A stretch of DNA of 64,000 nt, taken from assembly GCF_025133575.1 (NCBI RefSeq), contig NZ_CP104011.1, positions 1,364,001 through 1,428,000 of the forward strand, in the 5' to 3' direction. Origin of the DNA: Pseudomonas sp. GCEP-101. Its GTDB lineage: Bacteria > Pseudomonadota > Gammaproteobacteria > Pseudomonadales > Pseudomonadaceae. The notes beneath the pieces are model-generated. The model was not told where the DNA came from and searched no databases. It saw nothing but the letters and a program-made list of their open reading frames with translations. Positions 1-7,857 of the stretch are shown here, piece after piece (the first letter of the stretch is position 1; every line of letters starts with the position of its first letter). The position numbers were made by a program, and so were the translations under genes.

Positions 1-37
1 TGTCTACTGGCACGTAGCACATCGATCTTTCAGAATC

Positions 38-2440
38 ATGACCATCCGGACGATTCTCGCCATTCAGTGGGATACCCTCCGGGATTCGATGTTTCGTAGC
101 GGAGTCACTGTGCGCAAACTCATAAGCTGGTGGAATTCCCGGGGCAACCTGGTTTCCCTGTCTGCCCTCTTCCTGCTGGTGCCGGTGATCGGCCGCTACA
201 GCCTTGGCTGGGGCTCCCCGCTGGGCTACCTGTCGGACCTCGCGCTCGGCACGCTGCTGGTCGTCGCGCTGCACAACCGCCGACTGTTCATCGCGATTCC
301 GGTCATGCTCATCTGGGCGCTGTCGGTCATCGGCACCGCCGAGCTGGTCAGCGCCGTGGGCCGCATGCCTGCGCCGGAAGACCTGCATTTCCTCGCCGAC
401 CCGACCTTCGTCGCCAACTCCACCGAGGGCGGCGGCTTGAACCACCTGCACCTGGCGATCCTGATCGGTGCGGGCATCCTGATCTGCGCCCTGCTCTGGC
501 GCCGCCGCGAAAAGGCCCTGCCGCGCTATGCCTACGCCCTGCCGGCCGCGCTCCTGGCCGCCCATGCCGGCGTGCAGTACGTCCAGCCCAGCGATGCGGA
601 GATGTGGAAGCAGTTCAACCTGCCCCACCAGCTCGTTTCGCGCGCCATCACCGGTGGCGAGATGGCCTACCAGGACTGGCGCGACCGCGACCTGCCGGAA
701 GTCCGCCCGGATGTCACCGGCCTGACCCAGCACGATCTCAACGGCACCCCGTTGCTGGCCGGCCGCGGCCAGGCGAAGAACGTGCTGATCATCGCCATGG
801 AGGGGATTCCCGGCGCCTACGTCGCCACCAACCGTGCGGCGCTGAGCAGCAGCTACGAAGAATCCATGATGCCGCGCCTGAGCACCTGGGCCGAGCGCGC
901 CATGACCACCCCGGACTACGTGGTGCATAGCCACCAGACCATCCGCGGCCTCTACGCCATGCTTTGCGGCGACTACAGCAAGCTGGACAACGGCACGCCC
1001 AAGGGCGTCGAGCTGCTGGGCAACCCGACCCGCGCCGCCGAATGCCTGCCGGCGCAGATGCACCAGGCCGGCTTCAGCACCCACTTCCTGCAGGGCGCCG
1101 GGCTGCGCTTCATGGCCAAGGACAAGGTCATGCCGGCCATGGGCTTCGACAAGACCCTGGGCCGCGACTGGTTCAAGAAGAAGCCCTACCTGGAATTCGC
1201 CTGGGGCATGGATGACAAGGCCTTCTTCGAGGGCGCCCTGGACTACGTCGGCCAACTGCGCCAGAAGAAAGAGCCGTGGATGCTGACGCTGCTCACCGTC
1301 GGCACCCACCAGCCCTATTCGGCCACGCCCGAGTACCTGGCCAAGTACCCGACGCCGCGCCAGGCGGCGGTGGCCTACCTGGACGACGCCGTCGATGCGT
1401 TCCTCAAGGGGCTGGAAGAGAAAGGCGTCCTCAAGGACACCCTGGTGATCGTCACCTCCGACGAATCCCACGGCATCGACAACGTGCGCCTTGCCTCGGC
1501 CTGGGGCCTGAACCTGATCCTTGCACCGGAACAGGCCGCGCTGCCGCCGGTGAAGGCCGGCGTCTACGGCCACGTCGACCTGGAGTCCTCGGTGCTGGAT
1601 TACTTCGCCATCAAGGCGCCCCAGGATATCGCCGGGCGCTCGCTGTTCCGTGAATACAGCACGGGCCGCGAGATGGTGTCGTTCACCAACGGCATGCAGC
1701 GTTACCACGACGGCAAGGGCACTTTCACCGAGTGCGACTTCCAGCAGGTGTGTCGGCGCTACCAGAGCGATGGCTTCATCGCCGACACCGCCAAGTTCGA
1801 AGGCCGTTTCAGCGGCCGCGACGCGCGCCTGATGACCGCCCGCGCGGACCTCCTCGACCAGTCGGTGACCAAGGCGCAGTCGGCGCGCGAATACCAGTTC
1901 GCCACCAAGGAGCGCATCCGCCTGAAGCCGCAGATCGACAATGAGTACACCGACAACCTGATCGGCGCGCAGTACCTGGAATTCCCGGCCAACACCCACA
2001 CCACGGTGCGCCTGAAGATCCGCGCGATCCAGATGGACGCCAATGGCGCGAAGGTGACGCTCAAGACGCGCTCCTTCGAAAAACCGGTGCCCATCCAGAT
2101 GCCGGACTTCCCGCTGGTGAAGCGCAACCAGCCGCTGGAAGTGACCTTCGGCTTCGACAACGAGGAGGCACGCAAGGCGTTCTCCTTCCACCTGCTGGCC
2201 GAAGGCAAGGGCGTGATCGAGATCACCGACTTCCATGTACTGACCCAGCCGCGCAAGTCGACGATCAATGCCACCGGGTCCGGCGGCACCGGGCTCGCCG
2301 ACGCCAAGCCGCTGCCGATCCCGCGCCTGTCCGGCCACCCGAACCTGATGGCCAGCCAGCCGCCGGAGGGCCAGGACGACATCACCCCGGCCGAGACACT
2401 GGACGATCCCAACCCGCAATTGCGGCAGATGATGCAGTAA
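38..2440 (+). CDS. LTA synthase/sulfatase-family membrane phosphotransferase
   Basis: Alkaline-phosphatase-fold protein of 800 residues related to LtaS/OpgB phosphoglycerol transferases. Those enzymes move head groups from membrane lipids to an acceptor outside the cytoplasmic membrane. The N-terminal 180 residues hold about five hydrophobic helices (roughly 38-55, 62-79, 82-106, 137-153, 163-181). The sulfatase domain follows, starting at NVLIIAMEG (E255, metal ligand). SHQTIRGL places the likely nucleophile at T301, VGTHQPY gives H424, and VTSDESHG gives D475 and H478. About 250 further residues form a C-terminal extension that looks beta-rich. The first ATG is used; an in-frame ATG 17 codons later is possible. 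A strong terminator follows, so it ends its own transcript. The acceptor substrate cannot be read from sequence; lipoteichoic acid itself is not expected in a Gram-negative. Confidence 0.8.
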   Translation: MTIRTILAIQWDTLRDSMFRSGVTVRKLISWWNSRGNLVSLSALFLLVPVIGRYSLGWGSPLGYLSDLALGTLLVVALHNRRLFIAIPVMLIWALSVIGTAELVSAVGRMPAPEDLHFLADPTFVANSTEGGGLNHLHLAILIGAGILICALLWRRREKALPRYAYALPAALLAAHAGVQYVQPSDAEMWKQFNLPHQLVSRAITGGEMAYQDWRDRDLPEVRPDVTGLTQHDLNGTPLLAGRGQAKNVLIIAMEGIPGAYVATNRAALSSSYEESMMPRLSTWAERAMTTPDYVVHSHQTIRGLYAMLCGDYSKLDNGTPKGVELLGNPTRAAECLPAQMHQAGFSTHFLQGAGLRFMAKDKVMPAMGFDKTLGRDWFKKKPYLEFAWGMDDKAFFEGALDYVGQLRQKKEPWMLTLLTVGTHQPYSATPEYLAKYPTPRQAAVAYLDDAVDAFLKGLEEKGVLKDTLVIVTSDESHGIDNVRLASAWGLNLILAPEQAALPPVKAGVYGHVDLESSVLDYFAIKAPQDIAGRSLFREYSTGREMVSFTNGMQRYHDGKGTFTECDFQQVCRRYQSDGFIADTAKFEGRFSGRDARLMTARADLLDQSVTKAQSAREYQFATKERIRLKPQIDNEYTDNLIGAQYLEFPANTHTTVRLKIRAIQMDANGAKVTLKTRSFEKPVPIQMPDFPLVKRNQPLEVTFGFDNEEARKAFSFHLLAEGKGVIEITDFHVLTQPRKSTINATGSGGTGLADAKPLPIPRLSGHPNLMASQPPEGQDDITPAETLDDPNPQLRQMMQ

Positions 2441-2445
2441 CGCGA

Positions 2446-2474
2446 TCCGGCGGCCCCAGGGCCGCCGGACTTTT
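2446..2474 (+). terminator. Intrinsic terminator after the LTA-synthase-like gene
   Basis: A perfect 10-bp stem (TCCGGCGGCC, 2446-2455, with GGCCGCCGGA, 2460-2469), a 4-nt loop and a short C-TTTT tail begin five bases after the stop codon. Confidence 0.8.
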
Positions 2475-2621
2475 ACTGGCCGGTCCAAACTGGCACTATC
2501 CCGCCCCCGCGCCCACCTGATGCCCTCATCCGGCGCGGCTAGTTCAGCCCAGGCGACAACGCCGAGCGGCAATGCGACAACTTGCCACTACAGCCGACGA
2601 CCGCGGCAGATGGGCGCTTGG

Positions 2622-2637
2622 CGCACTCTGGAGTGCG
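2622..2637. promoter_or_regulatory. Dyad upstream of the ABC operon (possible operator)
   Basis: CGCACTC-TG-GAGTGCG is a 7-bp inverted repeat with a 2-bp centre, about 85 bp before the ATPase start codon. It lies in a 282-bp gap that otherwise holds only the preceding terminator. The compact dyad resembles a protein-binding site more than a hairpin terminator because no T-run follows. No clear -35/-10 pair was recognised near it, so a regulatory role is a guess. Confidence 0.3.
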
Positions 2638-2722
2638 TGTTAGGTTGCCCCTCGCCAGGATGGCCCCGATTCTGCAGTAACCCCGCTGCGAAAGCGTCCG
2701 AATAACAAAAGAGGAGCCCCCT

Positions 2723-3496
2723 ATGGCCACGGCCATACCCGCACTGGAAATCCGTAACCTGCACAAGCGTTACGGTGACCTGGAAGTGCTCAAAGGCATT
2801 TCCCTGACCGCCCGCGACGGCGATGTGATTTCCATCCTCGGCTCCTCCGGTTCCGGTAAATCCACGTTCCTGCGCTGCATCAACCTGCTGGAGAACCCGC
2901 ACCAGGGCCAGATCCTGGTCGCCGGTGAAGAGCTCAAGCTGAAGAAGTCCAAGGACGGCTCGCTGATCGCCTCCGACAGCAAGCAGATCAACCGGCTGCG
3001 CAGCGAACTGGGCTTCGTCTTCCAGAACTTCAACCTCTGGCCGCACATGAGCATCCTCGACAACATCATCGAGGCCCCGCGCCGCGTGCTGGGCAAGACC
3101 CGCGCCGAAGCCACCGAGATTGCCGAGGCCCTGCTGGCCAAGGTGGGCATCTCCGACAAGCGCCACTGCTTCCCCGCGCAGCTTTCCGGCGGCCAGCAGC
3201 AGCGCGCCGCCATCGCCCGCACCCTGGCGATGCAGCCCAAGGTCATCCTCTTCGACGAGCCGACGTCGGCACTGGACCCGGAAATGGTCCAGGAAGTGCT
3301 TAACGTTATCCGCGCGCTCGCCGACGAGGGTCGCACCATGCTGCTGGTCACCCATGAAATGAACTTTGCACGCCAGGTATCCAGCGAGGTGGTGTTCCTC
3401 CACCAGGGCCTGGTAGAAGAGCAGGGACCGCCGCAGCAGGTATTTGACAACCCGCAATCGGCACGCTGTAAACAATTCATGTCCAGCCACCGCTAA
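2723..3496 (+). CDS. Polar amino-acid ABC transporter ATPase (HisP/AotP type)
   Basis: Cytoplasmic ATPase subunit (257 residues) of a His/Lys/Arg/Orn-type uptake system. Walker A is GSSGSGKST (40-48), the Q-loop Q101 (VFQNFNLW), the signature LSGGQ 154-158, Walker B VILFDEP 174-180 and the switch histidine H211. The length and the insertion around residues 70-90 match the HisP/GlnQ class. The ATG at 2723 has a good GAGGAG site 6 nt upstream. It is first of four genes (ATPase, binding protein, two permeases), the order I recall for PA5152-PA5155. The exact substrate is not determinable; basic amino acids are most likely. Confidence 0.93.
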   Translation: MATAIPALEIRNLHKRYGDLEVLKGISLTARDGDVISILGSSGSGKSTFLRCINLLENPHQGQILVAGEELKLKKSKDGSLIASDSKQINRLRSELGFVFQNFNLWPHMSILDNIIEAPRRVLGKTRAEATEIAEALLAKVGISDKRHCFPAQLSGGQQQRAAIARTLAMQPKVILFDEPTSALDPEMVQEVLNVIRALADEGRTMLLVTHEMNFARQVSSEVVFLHQGLVEEQGPPQQVFDNPQSARCKQFMSSHR

Positions 3497-3510
3497 CGGA
3501 GCATCACTGC

Positions 3511-4263
3511 ATGAACAACTATAAGAAGATCGTTCTGGCTATCGCGGCCACCTTCGCACTGGGGAGCCAGGCCATCGCCGCGGACAAACTGCGCATCGGC
3601 ACCGAAGGCGCCTACCCGCCCTTCAACGGTATCGACGCCAGCGGCCAGGTCGTCGGTTTCGACATCGAGATCGGCAAGGCGCTGTGCGCCAAGATGAAGA
3701 CCGAGTGCGACGTCGTCACCTCCGACTGGGACGGCATCATCCCCGCCCTGAACGCCAAGAAGTTCGATTTCATCGTCGCCTCCATGTCGATCACCGACGA
3801 GCGCAAGCAGGCGGTGGACTTCACCAACCCCTACTACACCAACAAGCTGCAGTTCGTGGCGCCCAAGTCGACCGACTTCAAGACCGACAAGGGTTACCTG
3901 AAAGGCAAGGTGATCGGTGCCCAGCGCGCGACCATCGCGGGTACCTGGCTGGAGGACAATATGTCCGACACCGTCACCATCAAGCTGTACGACACCCAGG
4001 AAAACGCCTACCTCGACCTGTCCTCGGGCCGCCTCGACGGCGTGCTGGCCGACAAGTTCGTGCAGTACGACTGGCTGAAAAGCGACGCCGGCAAGGACTT
4101 CGAGTTCAAGGGCGAGCCGGTGTTCGACAACGACAAGATCGGCATCGCCGTGCGCAAGGGCGACCCGCTGCGTGACAAGCTGAACGCCGCTCTGAAGGAA
4201 ATCGTCGACGACGGTACCTACAAGAAGATCAACGACAAGTACTTCCCCTTCAGCATCTACTGA
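3511..4263 (+). CDS. Periplasmic polar amino-acid binding protein
   Basis: Solute-binding protein (250 residues) of the SBP_bac_3 family, the periplasmic receptor for the adjacent permeases. A Sec signal peptide (MNNYKKIVLAIAATFALGSQ, then AIA) with cleavage near A23-A24 precedes DKLRIGTEGAYPPFNG. Family landmarks are GFDIEIGKALC, the DWDGIIPALNAKKFDFI stretch and the SITDERKQAVDFTNPYY stretch. The arginine in ITDERK normally binds the ligand carboxylate. Two cysteines (residues 57 and 64, in ALCAKMKTEC) could form the disulfide seen in LAO/HisJ-type proteins. It starts 14 nt after the ATPase. A GC-rich hairpin directly downstream may stabilise its mRNA for high expression. Confidence 0.92.
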   Translation: MNNYKKIVLAIAATFALGSQAIAADKLRIGTEGAYPPFNGIDASGQVVGFDIEIGKALCAKMKTECDVVTSDWDGIIPALNAKKFDFIVASMSITDERKQAVDFTNPYYTNKLQFVAPKSTDFKTDKGYLKGKVIGAQRATIAGTWLEDNMSDTVTIKLYDTQENAYLDLSSGRLDGVLADKFVQYDWLKSDAGKDFEFKGEPVFDNDKIGIAVRKGDPLRDKLNAALKEIVDDGTYKKINDKYFPFSIY

Positions 4264-4272
4264 TGCACGTGC

Positions 4273-4297
4273 CGCGCCGCCCGTCCCGGGCGGCGCG
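4273..4297 (+). other. Intercistronic GC-rich hairpin after the binding-protein gene
   Basis: An 11-bp perfect stem (CGCGCCGCCCG with CGGGCGGCGCG) and a 3-nt TCC loop, with no T-run. It lies between the binding-protein gene and the first permease. Such structures in amino-acid ABC operons commonly protect the upstream binding-protein mRNA and lower permease expression; that role is inferred. Confidence 0.6.
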
Positions 4298-4318
4298 CGC
4301 CTTCAGGCGTGACTCCCC

Positions 4319-5014
4319 ATGATTTTCGACCTGCACGGCTTTGGCGATCAGTTGATCGCCGGCACCTGGATGACGCTCAAGCTTTCGCTCGCCGCAGTCT
4401 GCGTCGGACTGATCCTCGGCCTGCTCGGCGCCGTCGCCAAGACCTCGAAGAACACCTTCCTGCGCATGCTCGGCGGTTTCTACACCACCGTGGTGCGTGG
4501 CGTACCCGAGACACTCTGGGTACTGATGATCTATTTCGGTACCGTCACCGGCCTGAACGCCATCGGCAATCTGTTCGGCTACCCCGAATTCGCCCTCTCG
4601 CCCTTCGCCGCGGGCACCTGCGCCCTGGGCCTGTGCTTTGGCGCCTACGCCACTGAAGTCTTCCGTGGCGCGCTGCTGGCGATCCCCAAGGGCCACCGCG
4701 AAGCCGGCCAGGCGCTGGGCCTCTCCGCGCCGCGGATCTTCTGGCGCATCGTGCTGCCGCAGGTATGGCGCGTGGCGCTGCCCGGGCTGGGCAACCTCTA
4801 CCTGATTCTGCTGAAGGACACCGCACTGGTCTCGCTGATCACCCTCGACGAGATCATGCGCAAGGCCCAGGTCGCCTCCAACGCGACCAAGGAACCCTTC
4901 ACCTTCTACATGACCGCGGCCTTCATCTACCTGGGCCTGACCGTCTTCATCATGGCCGCCCTGCACTTCCTCGAGCGTCGCGCCGGCCGTGGCTTCGTGA
5001 GGAACGAGCTATGA
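4319..5014 (+). CDS. Amino-acid ABC transporter permease (HisQ type)
   Basis: Inner-membrane permease of 231 residues with about five helices. The EAA loop that docks onto the ATPase reads AIPKGHREAGQALGLS (about 122-137), preceded by the family motif GAYATEVFRGAL. The N-terminus has the typical GTWMTLKLSL start. It follows the intercistronic hairpin and overlaps the second permease by 4 bp (ATGA), which indicates translational coupling. It is expected to heterodimerise with the next product. Confidence 0.92.
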   Translation: MIFDLHGFGDQLIAGTWMTLKLSLAAVCVGLILGLLGAVAKTSKNTFLRMLGGFYTTVVRGVPETLWVLMIYFGTVTGLNAIGNLFGYPEFALSPFAAGTCALGLCFGAYATEVFRGALLAIPKGHREAGQALGLSAPRIFWRIVLPQVWRVALPGLGNLYLILLKDTALVSLITLDEIMRKAQVASNATKEPFTFYMTAAFIYLGLTVFIMAALHFLERRAGRGFVRNEL

Positions 5015-5703
5015 CCGATTTCGAGCTGATCCTCAAATGGCTGCCGAAGATGCTCCAGGGCGCCATGCTGACCCTGGAGCTGCTGGCCATCGCCGTGGTC
5101 GCCGGCCTGTGCCTGGCGGTGCCGCTGGGCATCGCCCGCGCGTCGCGGCACTGGTACGTGCGCGCGGTGCCCTACACCTACATCTTCTTCTTCCGCGGCA
5201 CACCGCTGCTGCTGCAGCTGTTCATCGTCTACTACGGCTTCGCCCAGTTCGAGAGCGTGCGCAAGGGGCCCTTCTGGCCGTACCTGCGCGACCCGTACTG
5301 GTGCGCCCTGCTGACCATGACGCTGCACACCGCGGCCTACATCGCCGAAATCCTGCGCGGCGCCATCCACGCCATCCCGGTGGGTGAAGTGGAAGCCGCC
5401 CGCGCGCTGGGCATGTCCCGGCGCCAGGCGCTGTTCCATATCATCCTGCCGCGCGCAGCGCGCATCGCCATGCCGGCCTACAGCAACGAGGTGATCCTCA
5501 TGCTCAAGGCCAGCGCCGTGGTGTACACCGTGACGCTGTTCGACATCATGGGCATGACCCGCACCATCATCGCGCGCACCTACGAGGCCATGCTGTTCTT
5601 CTGCCTGGCCGGGGTGTTCTACCTAGTCATCACGCTGCTGCTGACCCGCATCTTCCGCCTGCTGGAACACTGGCTGAAGGTGGACTCCATGCAAGGCCGC
5701 TGA
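5011..5703 (+). CDS. Amino-acid ABC transporter permease (HisM type)
   Basis: Second permease, 230 residues, starting MTDFELILKWLPKMLQGAML. The reading frame is open further upstream, but the ATG at 5011 overlaps the previous stop codon and gives the family's usual length, so I chose it. The EAA loop reads AIPVGEVEAARALGMS, after TAAYIAEILRGAI. FRGTPLLLQL is a conserved HisM/GlnP-family motif. It ends the operon; no convincing terminator is visible downstream. Confidence 0.92.
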   Translation: MTDFELILKWLPKMLQGAMLTLELLAIAVVAGLCLAVPLGIARASRHWYVRAVPYTYIFFFRGTPLLLQLFIVYYGFAQFESVRKGPFWPYLRDPYWCALLTMTLHTAAYIAEILRGAIHAIPVGEVEAARALGMSRRQALFHIILPRAARIAMPAYSNEVILMLKASAVVYTVTLFDIMGMTRTIIARTYEAMLFFCLAGVFYLVITLLLTRIFRLLEHWLKVDSMQGR

Positions 5704-5746
5704 CCGGCGCGCCGACCGCCCACGGGGCCGTTATAATGCGCGCCCC

Positions 5747-6988
5747 GTGGCTTGCCCTCCTCGCACCGTGCTCCCGAACGACGCGCCCCTGACCGGCTCC
5801 AACCTGCTCCAGCGCTTCCAGGCACTGGATGGCTTCCTCCTGGCCAATCAGGCGCTGTGGCGGCCCAAGCCCTTCACCGTGCTGGAGCTGCCGTGGGAGC
5901 ACAATCACCCGGAGTTGGCCACCTGGCTGCGCCGCCGCAGCCTCGAGGACGCCGACGCAGCGCACAACAGCCCCGCGCAACTCGACGCTCCCGCGCCCTT
6001 CCCCGCGCTGGCTGCCAGGGCGGCCGAGCTGGCCGCCGTCGGTGAGCTGCCCGGCACGCCGTTGGGCGCGTTGCCCAATCTGCTCACCGTCGATGTGCCC
6101 GGGCGGAAATGGCAGCAGATCGAAGCCTTTGCCAGCCGCCTGGCATTCGCCGAGGCGCCGCGCCAGTGGCTCGACTGGTGCGCCGGCAAGGGCCACCTGG
6201 GTCGCCTGCTGGCGCGCCACGGCACGCCGCTGCTGAGCCTGGAGTTCGACAACGCCCTGGTGGAAGACGGCCAGCGCCTGAGTGACCGGCTACGGTTGCA
6301 CGCCCATCATCGTCAGCAGGATGTGCTGGCTCCCGACGCCGGCCAGCATCTGCAGCCCGAACACACCGCCGTCGCCCTGCACGCCTGCGGCGATCTGCAC
6401 GTGCGCCTGTTGCAACTGGCCAGTACCCGCGGCTGCCGCCAGCTCGCGGTGGCGCCCTGCTGCTACAACCGCATCGACAGCGAGCACTACCAACCACTCT
6501 CCCAGGCCGCGCAACAATCGGCCCTGCAACTCTCCCGCGACGACCTGCGCCTGCCACTGGCAGAAACCGTGACCGCCGGCGCCCGCGTGCGTCGCCAGCG
6601 GGATGGGTCGATGGCGCGCCGACTGGCCTTCGACCTGCTGCAACGAGAAGTCCGCGGCGTTGACGCCTACCTTCCCATTCCCTCCGTGCCGCCGACCTGG
6701 CTGGACAAATCCTTCGCCGACTACTGCCGCGAGCTGGCCGCACTCAAGGACCTGGCCCTGCCCGACGACCTCGATTGGCCGCAACTGGAAAGCCAAGGCT
6801 GGCAACGCCTGGCCCAGGTACGCAATCTCGAACTGGTGCGCGGGCTGTTCCGCCGGCCGATGGAATTGTGGCTGCTGCTTGACCGCGCGTTATTCCTCGA
6901 AGAGCAGGGCTATCGCGCCACCCTGGGCGCCTTCTGTGCCACCCACATGACCCCACGCAATCTGCTGCTGCTTGCCGAACGCATCTGA
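5747..6988 (+). CDS. SAM-dependent methyltransferase domain protein
   Basis: Protein of up to 413 residues with a class I methyltransferase core. WLDWCAGKGHLGRLLARHG matches the glycine-rich SAM loop, LSLEFD the acidic strand end, and VALHACGDLH followed by APCCYNRI are hallmarks of the Methyltransf_32-like group. The substrate is unknown. The start is uncertain: the frame opens at a GTG (5747) only 10 nt after TATAAT (5732-5737), and a second GTG at 5768 is plausible. It matches the position I recall for PA5156, between the ABC operon and the MarR operon. It stands alone, followed by a 389-bp non-coding stretch. Confidence 0.75.
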   Translation: MACPPRTVLPNDAPLTGSNLLQRFQALDGFLLANQALWRPKPFTVLELPWEHNHPELATWLRRRSLEDADAAHNSPAQLDAPAPFPALAARAAELAAVGELPGTPLGALPNLLTVDVPGRKWQQIEAFASRLAFAEAPRQWLDWCAGKGHLGRLLARHGTPLLSLEFDNALVEDGQRLSDRLRLHAHHRQQDVLAPDAGQHLQPEHTAVALHACGDLHVRLLQLASTRGCRQLAVAPCCYNRIDSEHYQPLSQAAQQSALQLSRDDLRLPLAETVTAGARVRRQRDGSMARRLAFDLLQREVRGVDAYLPIPSVPPTWLDKSFADYCRELAALKDLALPDDLDWPQLESQGWQRLAQVRNLELVRGLFRRPMELWLLLDRALFLEEQGYRATLGAFCATHMTPRNLLLLAERI

Positions 6989-7309
6989 GACGGGCGTTCC
7001 AAGGCTTCACTCACAGCCCCTGTGGATAACTCTGTTCGTAACTGCGGAAAAAAGTCCCGTTTCTGTCCTTCCAGACCGCCTCGCTGCGATCTGATCATTT
7101 TCTGAACACACCAATATATTCTTTAAAAAACAATAAGTTACGAACAATCGTGATTGCGATCACATCCCATATGCGTTTTTTGCCCTACAACGTTCGCCGT
7201 TGTGCATAAAGGGCCGACAAGGTCGTAGGAAATCAGCCATTCCTGTTGTAATTCCCGCTCCAATGGCGCTTCTTCGAACGGATTGTTGCGTAATCGCGAC
7301 AATCGAATC
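6989..7309. other. Intergenic region with DnaA-box and Vfr/CRP-like sequences
   Basis: No gene was recognised in this visibly AT-richer stretch. It holds one perfect DnaA-box sequence in reverse orientation (TGTGGATAA, 7021-7029) and a CRP/Vfr-like dyad CGTGA-N6-TCACA (7149-7164) with one mismatch to TGTGA-N6-TCACA. There is also an A/T-rich tract near 7110-7145. A single DnaA box is not an origin. The CRP-like site lies about 160 bp upstream of the proposed MarR promoter -35, too far for classical activation there. Confidence 0.4.
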
Positions 7310-7363
7310 TTGTTAATCGCTGCCTAGGCAGTATCATTTCGAAACATTTCACTGCCTAAGCAG
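7310..7363 (+). promoter_or_regulatory. marR-OMP-emrAB promoter with two MarR-type operators
   Basis: A sigma-70-like promoter TTGTTA (7310-7315), 16-bp spacer, TATCAT (7332-7337). The perfect 12-bp palindrome CTGCCTAGGCAG (7320-7331) fills almost the whole spacer. A second, slightly imperfect copy CTGCCTAAGCAG (7352-7363) lies 32 bp downstream, about three helical turns, near the expected transcript start. Two dyads on one DNA face in front of a MarR gene is the standard layout for autorepression. Promoter strength and binding are inferred. Confidence 0.7.
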
Positions 7364-7377
7364 CCATCTGTTTTGAC

Positions 7378-7857
7378 ATGAATCATTACGACGTCGCGGA
7401 TTTCCCGTTCAAAGGCTCCATCGGCCAATTGCTGGGCGCCACCGCCATCCTCAAGGATCGCCTGCTGGACAAGCACCTGGCTCACCTGGACATCACGGCC
7501 GCGCAGTTCAAGGTGCTGTTCTTCATCGGCAACGACCGCGCCAATACGCCCGCTGAGCTGTGCCGCGAGCTGTCCATCGACAGCGGCTCCATGACCCGCA
7601 TGCTCGATCGGCTCGCGCGCAAGGACCTGCTGCTTCGCGCGCCCTGCCAGAACGACCGCCGCAGCGTGCGCCTGAGCTTGAGCCGCGCAGGCCAGGCAGT
7701 GAACGACGAGGCCCCGCGCATCGCCGCTGCGGCGATGAACGAGCTGGTCGGCGGTCTCTCCCGCGATGAACTGCAAACCCTCACCGGCCTGCTCGACAAG
7801 ATCCTGCGAGCCCACGGCGCCGGGGCCCATTGCGCGGCGCAGGAGCAAAGACCATGA
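7378..7857 (+). CDS. MarR-family transcriptional repressor of the efflux operon
   Basis: Winged-helix regulator of 159 residues. The HTH (about 55-80) reads TPAELCRELSIDSGSMTRMLDRL and the wing is DRRSVRLSLSRAG, both typical of MarR. Helices at both ends supply the dimer interface. The ATG has no clear Shine-Dalgarno. It is the first gene of a four-gene operon and overlaps the outer-membrane gene by 4 bp. Its own promoter carries two copies of CTGCCTARGCAG, the probable operators. It probably represses the whole pump operon and is released by a small aromatic ligand, by analogy with EmrR/MarR. Confidence 0.9.
   Translation: MNHYDVADFPFKGSIGQLLGATAILKDRLLDKHLAHLDITAAQFKVLFFIGNDRANTPAELCRELSIDSGSMTRMLDRLARKDLLLRAPCQNDRRSVRLSLSRAGQAVNDEAPRIAAAAMNELVGGLSRDELQTLTGLLDKILRAHGAGAHCAAQEQRP

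Noticed and set aside
2447..2520. Sigma-54 promoter before the ABC operon (TGGCAC near 2489)
   Set aside because: The -24 part is present but the -12 TTGC is missing.
4765..5010. Longer N-terminus for the HisM-type permease
   Set aside because: The extension is the wrong-frame reading of the upstream permease; ATG 5011 gives family length and coupling.
7021..7029. Replication origin
   Set aside because: Only one DnaA box, and no dnaA, dnaN or gyrB nearby.
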